Below are positions 1-9,359 of a DNA stretch of 64,000 nt, one piece after another; position 1 is the stretch's first letter, and each line of letters opens with the position of its first letter. A program made the position numbers and the translations under genes. The stretch covers positions 62,001 to 126,000 of the forward strand of contig JAHHHA010000007.1 of NCBI GenBank assembly GCA_019359615.1, given 5' to 3'. The notes under the pieces are model-generated. The model was given only the letters and a program-made list of their open reading frames with translations, was not told the DNA's origin and made no database searches. Source of the stretch: Cyanosarcina radialis HA8281-LM2 (lineage in GTDB: Bacteria > Cyanobacteriota > Cyanobacteriia > Cyanobacteriales > CCAP-1448).

Positions 1-323
1 TACTTTCTTTGCTTGAAGTATTCCGACGCTTGCTGAAAGTGAGTTTGAGCTTTGGTAGGGGTAGATGGCTGGCTCTGGGTAGGAGTAGATGGCTGGCCCT
101 GCGTAGGGGTAGATGGCTGACTCTGGGCAGGGGTAGATGGCTGGCTAGGGGCAGATTGAGCGAGCAAACGGCTATTCTGTAGAGAGCTATTAGTTGCCGA
201 TTGAAGAGTGTTTGGTGTCATTAGCTCCACAGAATTTCTGCTAGTAGCATTGGCGCTAGTCTGGGCTAGGATACCCATGGGCAACACTAATAGAGTCGAA
301 ATTAAAGCCAAAGAACGGTTCAT
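1..323 (-). CDS. Secreted repeat protein, 5' part only
   Basis: Reading leftward from ATG at 323-321 gives a Sec-type signal peptide (MNRSLALISTLLVLPMGILA, then QTSANA) followed by a Ser/Thr/Gln-rich stretch. From about residue 65 there are four 8-residue repeats of the form SQPSTPTQ, encoded by 24-bp direct repeats (about 60-155). The last visible residues (AQTHFQQASEYFKQRK) look like the start of a helical, possibly TPR, domain. The gene runs off the left edge, so the function is not visible. It was identified by direct reading of the minus strand; an A/G-rich stretch lies just upstream of the ATG. Divergent from cobN. Confidence 0.7.
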   Translation of the reverse strand, partial: MNRSLALISTLLVLPMGILAQTSANATSRNSVELMTPNTLQSATNSSLQNSRLLAQSAPSQPSTPAQSQPSTPTQGQPSTPTQSQPSTPTKAQTHFQQASEYFKQRK

Positions 324-356
324 AGCAATGCTTTTCCTATTAACGAAAGGTCAAAT

Positions 357-393
357 CAAGTCAAAAGTCAAAAGTCAAAAGTCAAAAATTGGT
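357..393. repeat. TCAAAAG heptamer tandem repeat
   Basis: About four to five tandem copies of the heptamer TCAAAAG, a short tandemly repeated repetitive sequence typical of cyanobacterial intergenic DNA. The rest of the 324-736 gap shows no convincing gene; I looked for a cobalamin riboswitch (B12 box) ahead of cobN and found none. Confidence 0.8.
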
Positions 394-736
394 TTTCCTC
401 TGACTTTTGGTAACTTGACAATAGCCATCAAAAATTGATGGTATTTTGATGGGCGATCGCACTCCCAATGAAGAAGATAAAGATTTTCTTCACGAGGAGT
501 CATTTGCAGAAACTTCTTGGGATCGATTTGGTAGTAAACTTGTGGTTCTCCCGAACTGCGATCGACGGTTTAGTTGTATGTCGCCTAAGAAGATCTCTGA
601 GCGTGCTGAGAATCTCGATCGGAAGGGCCGATCGCCTGAGAGTTAACAGAACGACATCGCCAGACCCACCTCGACGATCGGAGGTGAAAATTATAGGTTG
701 GGCGTTAACTTTATTATTTTAACTGCTAAATTGCTT

Positions 737-3700
737 ATGCACCGGATCGCTGCCATCCCAGGAGGCTGGAACCCCCAAGGTGAGGGCGTAATTTTTATCG
801 AACAAACACCAGCCCCCATAGCATTTCTGACGGCGGCCGACACCGACATTCAAACTTTATCTGTAGCAGCGTCTCAGTTACCGCCTGACTTTCCAGGTTT
901 ACGAGTTGCCAATTTGTTGCATTTACAGCAGCAACTAACCATTGATACCTACGCTGAAGAAGTTTTAGAACCAGCTAAAGCGATCGTGCTGCGATTGCTA
1001 GGAGGTAGAGCTTACTGGACATACGGGTTAGAAGTAGTTAAAGAAACCGTAGAACGCACTGGTGCTGCTCTCATAGTTTTACCTGGAGACGATCGCCCAG
1101 ATCCAGATCTCATCGGTCACTCCACCATATCTCTAGCAGCAGTCGATCGATTGTGGCGTTACTTCACAGAAGGGGGAGTTGAGAATTTCGTCAACGCCCT
1201 CAAGTCGATCGCTGACACTTCTTTGGGACAAGCATACAATCCGCCCCCACCAAAAGTCGTTCCTCGCGTAGGAGTTTATGAGTGGAGAGAGAGGGAGAGG
1301 GGAAATACGGAGAATAATCTATGCCCCATGCCCCATGCCCCATGCCCCATGCCCCCTGAAAAAGTGGGGATTTTGTTTTATCGCGCTCATTATTTGGCTG
1401 GGAATACCAGGGTAATAGATGCGCTCTGCCAAGCTTTAGCCGAACGACAACTACAACCAGTACCCGTTTTCGTTTCTTCCCTGCGAGAACCTGACGTGCA
1501 AGCAGAACTGTTGGAGTATTTTCAACCGCCAGAGGAAGAGGGCATTGGCTTGTTGCTCAATACCACTAGTTTTTCGGTTGCCAAACTGGAAACAGAAACA
1601 CCCCAAGTAGATTTATGGCAGCAAATAGATGTGCCAGTATTGCAAGTAATTTTGAGCAGCGGTACTAAAGAGCAGTGGCAATCTCAGTTTCAAGGGCTAT
1701 CGCCGCGAGATTTGGCAATGAATGTCGCTTTGCCAGAAGTAGACGGGCGCATAATTAGCCGGGCGGTTTCCTTTAAAGCCGTACAAACTTGGAATTCGCA
1801 GTTAGAAACCGATGTTGTAGTATACGAGCCAGTTAGCGATCGCATTGCCTTTATCGCCGATTTAGCCGCCAACTGGATGAAATTGCAGCAAACGCCGCCT
1901 GAAGAGCGACGCATCGCCCTAATTTTGGCAAATTACCCCAACCGCGACGGACGGCTAGCTAATGGCGTAGGATTAGACACGCCTGCTAGTTGCATAGAGA
2001 TCCTCAAAGCTTTGCAGCAAGCTGGCTACCGAGTTGAGGACATTCCCCAAACAGGCGACGAACTCATCTGGCGCTTAACCGCTGGAGTCACCAACGATCC
2101 AGAAGGACTAGCTTTACGTCCAGTCAAGCAAGAATTATCACTGGAACAATATCAACAGTATTTCTCTGCATTACCATCTAGCGTAGTACAGCAGATCGGC
2201 GATCGCTGGGGAGAGTGCTTTGCGGGAGGGGGAGATGGGGAGAGGGGGAGATGGGGAGACTCTCTGTGCGCTTCCTCTTTCTCAGTTCCAGGGATTCAGT
2301 TAGGCAACATCTTCGTAGGCATTCAGCCAGCGCGGGGTTATGACCTCGATCCGAGTTTGAATTATCACGCTCCAGATTTAGAGCCTACCCATGCTTATTT
2401 AGCTTTTTACCACTGGGTGCGATCGCACTTTGGCGCACAAGCGATCGCCCATATTGGCAAACACGGCAATCTCGAATGGCTGCCAGGAAAAAGCGTCGCT
2501 CTCTCCGATAGCTGTTTTCCCGAAGTCGCACTAGGCCCGCTGCCTCATTTCTACCCGTTTATAGTCAACGACCCCGGTGAAGGTTCGCAAGCCAAAAGGC
2601 GATCGCAAGCCGTCATTATCGATCACCTCACACCCCCGATGACGCGAGCCGAATTATACGGCTCTTTGCAGCATCTAGAAAGTTTAATCGATGAATACTA
2701 CGAAGCCCAAAGTTTAGATCCGACCAGATTGCCCGTAATTAGCGATCGCATTGCCCAGTTAGTTGCACGAGAGAACTTAGATGGCGATTTGGGAGGAGAG
2801 GGGGAGAGCGGAGAGAGCGAAGAGAGCGGAGAGGGCGGAGAATTATTAACTGAACGCTCAAAACTCGGTTCTGCACTCTCCATTGCCAACATTGATGGCT
2901 ATCTCTGCGAGTTGAAAGAGGCACAGATCAGAGATGGTTTGCATATTTTGGGGCAATGTCCTCAAGGGAGACAATTGCGAGATTTAATCGTAGCGATCGC
3001 TCGCCATCCAGGACAAAATCGTTTAGGCCTTACCCGCGCCTTAGCCCAAGATTGGAACTTAGACTTTGACCCTCTAACAGCAGATTTGTCGGCCGTTGTA
3101 GAGGATACGGCGATCGATCTTAAAGATTGCCGCACAATTGGTGACATGGTAGAGGCGATCGAACGATCTGCTGCCGAATTAGTAGAACAACTCATCGAAA
3201 ATAGCCAACACAAATTTGCACAAGAAAACATCTGTGTTCATCTGTGTTCATCTGTGGTTAAAAACTCCAAAATCGGCATTGCCACCCAAAGAGAATTAAA
3301 CTGGATAAGCGATCGCCTGCTCCCCGCACTGCAACAAACCAACCAGGAAATCGTCAATTTGCTGCGGGGATTCGATGGCAGATATATCGATAGTGGTGCT
3401 GCTGGTGCGCCTACCAGAGGTCGCCCGGAAGTTCTACCCACCGGACGCAATTTTTACTCAGTCGATATTCGATCGATTCCCACAGAAACCGCTTGGATTT
3501 TGGGTAAAAAGGCGGCCGAGAGCCTGATCGAACGTTACACCCAAGAACATGGCGAATATCCCCAAACTCTCGGCTTATCCGTTTGGGGAACCTCTACCAT
3601 GCGAACCGGAGGAGACGATTTAGCCGAGGCCCTAGCCTTACTAGGAGTCCAACCCGTTTGGGATCGCCCCTCGCGGCGGGTAATTGACTTTGAAATTTTG

Positions 3701-4693
3701 CCCCTATCGATTTTAGGTCGTCCCCGCGTTGACGTAACGCTGCGGATTTCTGGGTTTTTCCGCGATGCTTTTCCCCACCAAATCGATTTATTCGATCGCG
3801 CTGTCGCCGCCGTAGCTCGATTAGACGAACCTGCCGCCCAAAACCCTCTAGCCGATCGAGTCCGCCAAGAAACAGAGTTTTGGCAAACAGCCGGGTTAAC
3901 CAAACCACAAGCCGAATTGCGATCGCACCACCGCATTTTCGGTTCCAAACCTGGCGCTTACGGTGCCGGATTGCAAGGTTTAATCGAATCTCAAAATTGG
4001 ACGGACGATCGAGATTTAGCTCGCGCCTATATTAATTGGAGTTGCTACGCTTATACATCAGGGGGAGAGGGGGAGAGGGGGAGAGGTAGAGAAATTATCA
4101 GCAATAACTTGTCTGCTATTTCTGCCCCAGAAGCGTTTGAAAAGCGCCTCCAACAGATGCAAATAGTTTTGCACAATCAGGATAATCGCGAACATGACTT
4201 GCTAGATTCTGATGATTATTACCAATTTCAGGGCGGTTTAACAGTTGCAGTTCGCACTCTGACTGGAAAAAATCCTCAAACTTATTTTGGCGATAATTCT
4301 ATTCCCGAAAACCCCAAAATTAGACTACTAAAAGAAGAAATCGATCGCGTCTATCGTTCCCGCGTTGTTAACCCTAAATGGATCGCTGGAGTCATGCGCC
4401 ACGGTTACAAAGGTGCATTTGAAATGGCCGCGACAGTCGATTATTTATTTGCCTACGATGCTACGGCTAATTGCGTCGAAGATTTCATGTATCGGGGGAT
4501 AGCTGAAGCCTACATTTTCAATGCTGACGTGCAAGCATTCATTCAAGCCAAGAACCCTTGGGCATTACGAGATATGGCAGAAAGATTGTTAGAAGCACAT
4601 CAAAGAGGGTTATGGCAAAAAGTTGACAGAGATACGATCGATAAATTAAGAGCGATCGCACATCAAGCCGAAGGTGCGATCGAGGGCCTGTGA
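737..4693 (+). CDS. cobN: Cobaltochelatase subunit CobN
   Basis: Large subunit of the ATP-dependent cobaltochelatase (Mg-chelatase H superfamily), which inserts cobalt into the corrin ring for B12 synthesis. The start MHRIAAIPGGWNPQ (ATG 737) matches the usual N-terminus of cyanobacterial CobN; an upstream TTG at 698 would add 13 unlikely residues. The family signature around IAHIGKHGNLEWLPGKS lies near residue 575. At 1318 residues it is longer than usual because of five low-complexity in-frame inserts built from short tandem repeats. ChlH, the other superfamily member, is excluded by the N-terminus and by the CobN-type core. It converges with the FecE gene downstream; no terminator is obvious in the 100-bp gap, which holds only a G-rich repeat. 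Confidence 0.93.
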   Translation: MHRIAAIPGGWNPQGEGVIFIEQTPAPIAFLTAADTDIQTLSVAASQLPPDFPGLRVANLLHLQQQLTIDTYAEEVLEPAKAIVLRLLGGRAYWTYGLEVVKETVERTGAALIVLPGDDRPDPDLIGHSTISLAAVDRLWRYFTEGGVENFVNALKSIADTSLGQAYNPPPPKVVPRVGVYEWRERERGNTENNLCPMPHAPCPMPPEKVGILFYRAHYLAGNTRVIDALCQALAERQLQPVPVFVSSLREPDVQAELLEYFQPPEEEGIGLLLNTTSFSVAKLETETPQVDLWQQIDVPVLQVILSSGTKEQWQSQFQGLSPRDLAMNVALPEVDGRIISRAVSFKAVQTWNSQLETDVVVYEPVSDRIAFIADLAANWMKLQQTPPEERRIALILANYPNRDGRLANGVGLDTPASCIEILKALQQAGYRVEDIPQTGDELIWRLTAGVTNDPEGLALRPVKQELSLEQYQQYFSALPSSVVQQIGDRWGECFAGGGDGERGRWGDSLCASSFSVPGIQLGNIFVGIQPARGYDLDPSLNYHAPDLEPTHAYLAFYHWVRSHFGAQAIAHIGKHGNLEWLPGKSVALSDSCFPEVALGPLPHFYPFIVNDPGEGSQAKRRSQAVIIDHLTPPMTRAELYGSLQHLESLIDEYYEAQSLDPTRLPVISDRIAQLVARENLDGDLGGEGESGESEESGEGGELLTERSKLGSALSIANIDGYLCELKEAQIRDGLHILGQCPQGRQLRDLIVAIARHPGQNRLGLTRALAQDWNLDFDPLTADLSAVVEDTAIDLKDCRTIGDMVEAIERSAAELVEQLIENSQHKFAQENICVHLCSSVVKNSKIGIATQRELNWISDRLLPALQQTNQEIVNLLRGFDGRYIDSGAAGAPTRGRPEVLPTGRNFYSVDIRSIPTETAWILGKKAAESLIERYTQEHGEYPQTLGLSVWGTSTMRTGGDDLAEALALLGVQPVWDRPSRRVIDFEILPLSILGRPRVDVTLRISGFFRDAFPHQIDLFDRAVAAVARLDEPAAQNPLADRVRQETEFWQTAGLTKPQAELRSHHRIFGSKPGAYGAGLQGLIESQNWTDDRDLARAYINWSCYAYTSGGEGERGRGREIISNNLSAISAPEAFEKRLQQMQIVLHNQDNREHDLLDSDDYYQFQGGLTVAVRTLTGKNPQTYFGDNSIPENPKIRLLKEEIDRVYRSRVVNPKWIAGVMRHGYKGAFEMAATVDYLFAYDATANCVEDFMYRGIAEAYIFNADVQAFIQAKNPWALRDMAERLLEAHQRGLWQKVDRDTIDKLRAIAHQAEGAIEGL
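1281..1358 (+). repeat. In-frame tandem repeat insert 1 in cobN
   Basis: A GAGAGG-rich stretch followed by about five copies of the heptamer CATGCCC. It encodes an out-of-character peptide (residues about 181-207, with CPMPHAPCPMP) between conserved blocks of CobN. Confidence 0.85.
2223..2262 (+). repeat. In-frame tandem repeat insert 2 in cobN
   Basis: GGGGAGA-type heptamer repeat encoding a Gly/Arg/Asp-rich peptide (GGGDGERGRWGD) just before the conserved block PGIQLGNIFVGIQPARGYD. Confidence 0.8.
2788..2841 (+). repeat. In-frame tandem repeat insert 3 in cobN
   Basis: GGAGAG-rich repeat encoding a Gly/Glu/Ser run (GGEGESGESEESGEGGE) inside cobN; frame kept. Confidence 0.8.
3229..3261 (+). 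repeat. In-frame tandem repeat insert 4 in cobN
   Basis: Three copies of the decamer CATCTGTGTT (last copy CATCTGTGGT), encoding CVHLCSSVV inside cobN. It differs in sequence from the G-rich inserts, so at least three repeat families have entered this gene. Confidence 0.75.
4061..4087 (+). repeat. In-frame tandem repeat insert 5 in cobN
   Basis: GGGGGAGA-type repeat encoding GGEGERGRGRE in the C-terminal third of CobN; frame kept. Confidence 0.75.
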
Positions 4694-4796
4694 TGACAGA
4701 TTTATATCGTTTCTCTTTAATTTTGCTACAGATGGCAAGCATCTTTAGGCAGGGGGAGCAGGGGGAGATTTGTAGCAATGATTTAGGTAATCGATA

Positions 4797-5606
4797 TTAC
4801 ACAGATCGTGAGAATGATTTATTTTCCCCCTTGCGTCCTATCGGCACGCACATCGGCGTACCCAAAACTGGATCGCGAACGACGCGACACTCTAGATCGA
4901 ATACCGCTTGGATCGTCTCTTCAGTCATGACTGCATCTGGCGTTCCGGCCGCAAAAATCCGACCGTCTTTGACAGCTACCAAATAATCGGCATAACGGCA
5001 CGCTTGATTTAAGTCGTGCAACACCATCACGATCGTCCGTCCTCGATCGTTTAACTCGTACAACAAATCTAAAACTTCTACCTGGTGCGCTAAATCCAGA
5101 AAAGTCGTCGGCTCGTCTAAAAGTAAAATCTCTGTATCTTGCGCTAGCGCCATCGCAATCCAAGCCCGCTGTCGCTGTCCGCCAGACAAAGTATCGAGCG
5201 ATCGCTCGGACATCTCCTGCAAATGGGTAATCGAGAGCGCCTGCTGGACGATTTTTTCATCTCGTGGCGACCACTGTTGCAACCAGTTTTGATAGGGATA
5301 ACGCCCTTGCGCCACTAAATCTTTGACTGTCAACCCTTCCGGTGCGACTGGAGCTTGGGGTAAAATTCCCAATTGCCTAGCAACTTCTTTGGTAGACATC
5401 TGCAAAATCGAACTGCTGTTGAGATAGACTGCACCGCCACGGGGTTTGAGCAACCTGGCCAGTCCCCGTAATAGGGTCGATTTACCGCAGCCATTGGCAC
5501 CGACTAAAGCCGTAATTTGTCCGCTAGGAATTTCTAAACTCAATTCGCGGATTATAGTCGTGTTATCGTAAGCTAAAGAGAGATTTCGAGCAGATAGTTC
5601 TTTCAT
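4797..5606 (-). CDS. fecE: Ferric siderophore ABC transporter ATPase (FecE-like)
   Basis: ATP-binding subunit that powers import of ferric siderophore across the inner membrane. Walker [10 protein letters not shown] at residues 36-44, signature LSGGQ at 140-144, Walker B LLLDE near 161-165 and an H-loop histidine in VLHDLNQ. Its 269 residues are normal for the FecE/FepC/FhuC family. It is the last gene of a fecC-fecD-fecE operon: its ATG overlaps the upstream permease stop by 4 bp (5603-5606), implying translational coupling. It could also serve cobalamin or heme, but the neighbours favour siderophores. Confidence 0.92.
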   Translation of the reverse strand: MKELSARNLSLAYDNTTIIRELSLEIPSGQITALVGANGCGKSTLLRGLARLLKPRGGAVYLNSSSILQMSTKEVARQLGILPQAPVAPEGLTVKDLVAQGRYPYQNWLQQWSPRDEKIVQQALSITHLQEMSERSLDTLSGGQRQRAWIAMALAQDTEILLLDEPTTFLDLAHQVEVLDLLYELNDRGRTIVMVLHDLNQACRYADYLVAVKDGRIFAAGTPDAVMTEETIQAVFDLECRVVRDPVLGTPMCVPIGRKGENKSFSRSV

Positions 5607-6652
5607 AAGCTAGATTTTTGCCGATTGCGAATCAATAAGTACAGAAAATAAGGAGCGCCAACAGCCGCCGTCACTACCCCGCAAGGAAGTTCGATCGGGG
5701 CAAACAAAGTTCTTCCTAGCAAATCTGCTAACACCACTATCCCCCCTCCCAACAAGGCCGCAGTCGGAATCAACCCTTGATGGTTGGTTCCTACCAACTG
5801 CCTACCTAAATGAGGGGCGATCAAACCGACAAAGCCAATCGTGCCAGCCGTGGCGACTGCTGCACCTGCTAAGGCTACGCCTACCAATACCTGCAAGCCG
5901 CGCTGCCATTCCACCCGACTGCCCAAACCTCTGGCGATATCGTCCCCCAGGTTCAAAGCATTCAAATGTCTGGAATTTGTGAGCGCCAGCGGGACGAAAA
6001 TAATTAACCACGGCAAGAAGGAGAATACTTGTTCCCAAGTACGTCCGTAGACGCTGCCAGCTAACCAAACCAAAGCGTTACTCACGTCTTCGATTTGCCC
6101 GAAGGTAAGCAGGAAACTGGTGAAAGCACCTGCGATCGCCGATAAACCCACGCCGATTAAAATCAACAGAATGGGCGAACTCCCTTTATTCCAGGCTAGG
6201 GAGTAAATTAACACCGCCATCAAAAACGCACCGACAAAGGCTGAGAGCGGCAAGATGTAAATTGGCACTGACGGAAATAGGACGATAACCGCTACGGCAG
6301 CTAAACTCGCCCCTTCATTGATGCCAATAATACCGGGATCGGCCAAAGGATTGCTGGTTAAACCTTGAAAGATCCCGCCGGAAATTCCAAAGGCGATGCC
6401 GACCATGAAAGCGACTATGGTGCGGGGGAGGCGCAGAGTGTTAATGACGAAAGCATGGTCGGGATTTCCTGTATCCAAATTCAACAGAGTTTTGACGATA
6501 TCGAACGGGGCGATGGGATATTCACCCCGTCCGACATTTAGCACTATAGCTACTAAAATCACCGCGCCCAAACCGAGTAGCACTGGTGGTACGCGGCGAT
6601 CGATCTGGAATGAAATTGACTGCGATCGAACGACTAGCCCATCTAACTTCAT
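5603..6652 (-). CDS. fecD: Ferric siderophore ABC permease (FecD-like)
   Basis: FecCD/BtuC-family inner-membrane permease of 349 residues with many hydrophobic segments. Family motifs are visible: [14 protein letters not shown] near residue 93, [15 protein letters not shown] near 122 and [12 protein letters not shown] near 272, the last belonging to the region that contacts the ATPase. It overlaps fecC upstream and fecE downstream by 4 bp each, so the three genes are one coupled operon. It pairs with the 343-residue permease as a heterodimer (family knowledge). Confidence 0.92.
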   Translation of the reverse strand: MKLDGLVVRSQSISFQIDRRVPPVLLGLGAVILVAIVLNVGRGEYPIAPFDIVKTLLNLDTGNPDHAFVINTLRLPRTIVAFMVGIAFGISGGIFQGLTSNPLADPGIIGINEGASLAAVAVIVLFPSVPIYILPLSAFVGAFLMAVLIYSLAWNKGSSPILLILIGVGLSAIAGAFTSFLLTFGQIEDVSNALVWLAGSVYGRTWEQVFSFLPWLIIFVPLALTNSRHLNALNLGDDIARGLGSRVEWQRGLQVLVGVALAGAAVATAGTIGFVGLIAPHLGRQLVGTNHQGLIPTAALLGGGIVVLADLLGRTLFAPIELPCGVVTAAVGAPYFLYLLIRNRQKSSL

Positions 6653-7680
6653 TTTTTCACCTTTGACTTAGCCAGATAAACAAAAAATGGAGCGCCCACG
6701 AGCGCTGTCATAATCCCTACGGGTAATTCTTGAGGCTTGAGCAACACCCGCGCGGCGATGTCTGCCACTAACAGTAAAATTGCGCCCCCAACGGCGCAAT
6801 AAGGCAAGATCCAACGGTAATCGGTGGGAAGGTAAAATCTCACCATATGGGGAACGACTAAGCCAATAAAGCCAATCGGTCCGGCTACGGCTACCGAACC
6901 TCCTGCGAGTAAAACTACAGCGATCGCAGTGATAATTTTTACCCAAGCCGTCTGTTGACCTAAACCTTTGGCTACATCTTCGCCCAGGCTCATAGTGGTA
7001 ATTTGTTTGCCCAGAGCTAAAGCTGCGATCGCTCCTACCCCGATAAAAGGTAATACTTGCAAAAGAATATCAGTATCGCGCCCCGCCAGCGAGCCAGCCA
7101 ACCAAAATCGAATTTCTTCTAAGGTTTGTTGGCTGACAAGCAAGATAGCGGTGGTAAATGAGGAAATCAGCGCGGTTAGCGCCGCACCAGCTACGGTGAG
7201 ATTCAGCGGGGTAGCACCTCCTCTTCCTAGAGAGCCGAGGAAGTAGACTAAAATTGCCGTCCCTGCTGCACCTAATAAGGCAGCAACGGTTAAAACGCTC
7301 AAGCTAGAACTGCCAAAGAGGAAAATTGTCGCCACCACAGCTAGTGCTGCTCCTGACTCGATGCCTAAAATTCCCGGATCGGCTAGAGGGTTGCGGGTCA
7401 AGCCCTGCATCAAGGCTCCCGACATGGCTAGAGAGGAGCCGACGAGAATCGCCATCAGCGATCGCGGTAATCTTACCGTTTGCACGATTAAATGATTGTA
7501 GGAACCATCAAAAGCGGTGAAAGAGGTCAAAATTTGAGGTAAAGGAATTTCGGCTGCGCCCAACGAAACGCTATACACGAGGCAGATTAGTAAGATTACC
7601 ACCCCGACGATCAAACCAAGCGAGGGTGATAGTTGTAGCTGGTTCGAGCCTCTAGGCGGACTGGCGATCGCTTTTGTCAT
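6649..7680 (-). CDS. fecC: Ferric siderophore ABC permease (FecC-like)
   Basis: FecCD/BtuC-family permease of 343 residues. Motifs [29 protein letters not shown] and GFIGLVVPHMVR occur in family order. It is first in the fecCDE operon, starting at ATG 7680-7678 and overlapping fecD by 4 bp. The closest binding-protein gene upstream (8068-9147) faces the same way across a 387-bp gap and probably feeds this permease, although the four other binding proteins of the island might share it since modules B, C and D carry no permease of their own. Confidence 0.92.
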   Translation of the reverse strand: MTKAIASPPRGSNQLQLSPSLGLIVGVVILLICLVYSVSLGAAEIPLPQILTSFTAFDGSYNHLIVQTVRLPRSLMAILVGSSLAMSGALMQGLTRNPLADPGILGIESGAALAVVATIFLFGSSSLSVLTVAALLGAAGTAILVYFLGSLGRGGATPLNLTVAGAALTALISSFTTAILLVSQQTLEEIRFWLAGSLAGRDTDILLQVLPFIGVGAIAALALGKQITTMSLGEDVAKGLGQQTAWVKIITAIAVVLLAGGSVAVAGPIGFIGLVVPHMVRFYLPTDYRWILPYCAVGGAILLLVADIAARVLLKPQELPVGIMTALVGAPFFVYLAKSKVKK

Positions 7681-8067
7681 CTGGAATGCGTATTTGTAGC
7701 TTTATCGATCGAAAATCTGAAAGTTAATTGCAAACTATTGACAATAATTGTACAGATAAATGACCTTAATATGGCAAGAGGCCAGAGCAATCGGCTTTAG
7801 CTTTGACACACCAGCAATAGTCGTGGGTTGGGTTGACGGCAGGAAGCAGAGCGGTATTTGACGGATTGGATCGAGCATGGAGAAAGGATGCGATCGCAAC
7901 AGCGTCACAATCCATCGCCTGCCAGACTTAGATTGCAACAGTTGAAGACGCATCGATCGGTGTTGCTCTCCTCAAATGTCCCTTAAGTGTCTATTGGATG
8001 AAAATGAATACCAAGACCGGATCGAATATCTTCCCCTGAGCCGCTAGCGATCGCACCCAGGTAACAT
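7681..8067. other. Intergenic region ahead of fecCDE
   Basis: 387 bp without a supportable gene. An A/T-rich stretch at about 7725-7760 (minus strand, 45-80 bp before fecC) is where a promoter or Fur site could lie, but I see no clean 7-1-7 palindrome. The remainder has no homology I recognise. Confidence 0.5.
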
Positions 8068-9147
8068 CTATGAGTTTTTAGGCACGACTTCAAGATATCG
8101 TTTAACAAAAATATCATCTAAGATCCTATTCAATCCCAAAATTCCTCCGGTATGCCATTTAGATGTTTCGACGAAGTAAGCTCGATCGTTTTTGACGGCA
8201 TTGAGTGAAGCTATCAACGGGTTTTGCAGTAAAAAGGATTTTGGTTTTCCCACATAGTCCATAAAAAATAAAATATCTGCATCGTATTTATGTAAAACTT
8301 CAATGCTAACTTGACGTTTATCGTCACTAACTGCAATATTATCAATTAAACCTATGTCGGCAAAAATTTCGTGAGGAGCATCTGAAGTCCCAGGAAGAAA
8401 GAAACTACCAGTGTGGTGTTCGAGTACGGTAACTTCTATTTCTTGTGGCTGACGATTCAATTTTTCTCGTAATTTTGCAATCCGAGCTTGGTATTGTGAA
8501 AGCACTTTCTCTGCTTCTACTTCTTGATTAAGGATTTGACCGAGATAGCGCAAGTATTTCTTTATTGGATTATCTTGGTGTTCTTGTAGTAAAACTGTAG
8601 GGGCGATCGCTGATAGTTGTTGATAAATTTGTTCGTGAAAGAATGTTCCCAAAATCAAATCCGGCTTCAGTTTGAGGATCCTTTCTAAAGAAGGACTATA
8701 GACATCTCCAACCCTTATAATTCCTTCTACTTCATCTGGGATTAATCCAGCTAAATCTTCTTTTTCCTCAAGATGATGGCTGGCCATTCCAATGGGCCGA
8801 ATACCAATAGCTAGTAAAGGATCTACTATCCCGGTAGAATCTAATGCAACGATGCGTTTTGGTTCGACTGGAATACAAACTTCTCCTAAGAGATGCTGAA
8901 CCACTCGACAGTCAGGAGCGCGAGCGATTGATAGATTGGGCTTGTGGATAACCGGACTGTAGCAAGCTGTAGTCAAAAGAAAGGATAAAGTCATTAGTAG
9001 CAATGGCTTTATTACCCGATAAATTCTGAATTCTGCCCTCACCCCCAACCCCTCTCCCAAGCTGGGAGAGGGGAGCCGCAGACTGGATAAATTAAACCTA
9101 GTTTTGCTAACCGGATTTAAAATAATCAGGTATTTTTTCACATTCAT
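8068..9147 (-). CDS. fecB: Siderophore-binding lipoprotein, module A (FecB-like)
   Basis: Periplasmic iron-siderophore binding protein of the FecB/FhuD family, delivering substrate to FecCDE. Lipobox LTTAC (Cys62) follows the hydrophobic core VIKPLLLMTLSFLL; the mature N-terminus carries CRVVQHLLGEVCIP, a two-cysteine signature shared by the binding proteins of all four modules. Residues about 11-42 derive from an inserted palindromic repeat; the paralogue at 16203-17216 reads MDVKKCLMSYGVIKPLLL without it. The insert pushes the signal peptide about 33 residues inward. A GTG inside the repeat (9042-9040), preceded by a purine-rich run, would give a normal-length signal peptide and may be the working start. 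Confidence 0.88.
   Translation of the reverse strand: MNVKKYLIILNPVSKTRFNLSSLRLPSPSLGEGLGVRAEFRIYRVIKPLLLMTLSFLLTTACYSPVIHKPNLSIARAPDCRVVQHLLGEVCIPVEPKRIVALDSTGIVDPLLAIGIRPIGMASHHLEEKEDLAGLIPDEVEGIIRVGDVYSPSLERILKLKPDLILGTFFHEQIYQQLSAIAPTVLLQEHQDNPIKKYLRYLGQILNQEVEAEKVLSQYQARIAKLREKLNRQPQEIEVTVLEHHTGSFFLPGTSDAPHEIFADIGLIDNIAVSDDKRQVSIEVLHKYDADILFFMDYVGKPKSFLLQNPLIASLNAVKNDRAYFVETSKWHTGGILGLNRILDDIFVKRYLEVVPKNS
9035..9077 (-). repeat. Coding palindromic repeat in binding lipoprotein A
   Basis: Dispersed palindrome with core CCCCTCTCCCAAGCTGGG and its complement. On the minus strand it is read as LPSPSLGEGLGVRA inside the signal-peptide region of the binding protein. Related copies lie at 9238-9306, 11851-11919, 13230-13307, 19999-20038 and 36054-36096. 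Confidence 0.88.
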
Positions 9148-9186
9148 CGGGCTAGTTGCCTACAGCATTAAAATCTATGACAATTT

Positions 9187-9211
9187 GTATTACTTACCGA
9201 ATAACTAATAC
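9187..9211. other. Hairpin between receptor A and binding protein A
   Basis: Inverted repeat with 10-bp arms (GTATTACTTA / TAACTAATAC, one mismatch) and a 5-nt loop. It corresponds to the perfect hairpin at 17254-17282 in module B. No T-run follows, so it looks more like an mRNA processing or stability element than a terminator. Confidence 0.55.
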
Positions 9212-9237
9212 CATTTTGAAATGCCTAAGAGGTATCT

Positions 9238-9306
9238 TTCTCCCCTCTGCCAAGCCTGGGAAAGGGGCTGGGCGCTGCCGTGAGCCTGCCAAACGGGGCC
9301 AGGGCA
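9238..9306 (+). repeat. Palindromic repeat, intergenic copy in module A
   Basis: Copy of the long subtype of the dispersed palindrome (contains GGCTGGGCGCTGCCGTGAGC), in the opposite orientation to the copy at 11851-11919. The corresponding gap in module B lacks it, so it inserted after the modules diverged. Confidence 0.8.
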
Positions 9307-9359
9307 ATCAACGCTTGTCTCTCACTATTTTTGCAAAATGGTATAACATCAAACCCAAG

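Noticed and set aside
441-735. Possible cobalamin riboswitch ahead of cobN
   Set aside because: No B12 box or the other conserved cobalamin-riboswitch blocks in the leader; only short, weak stems.
698-736. Upstream TTG start for cobN
   Set aside because: Adds MGVNFIILTAKLL, absent from the family; ATG 737 matches the conserved N-terminus.
3535-3948. Long antisense open frames inside cobN
   Set aside because: Shadow of the cobN codon bias; no start context and Arg/Ser-rich, unlike any family.
7735-7953. 72-codon minus-strand frame before fecC
   Set aside because: No ribosome site, no recognisable domain; composition looks like non-coding sequence.
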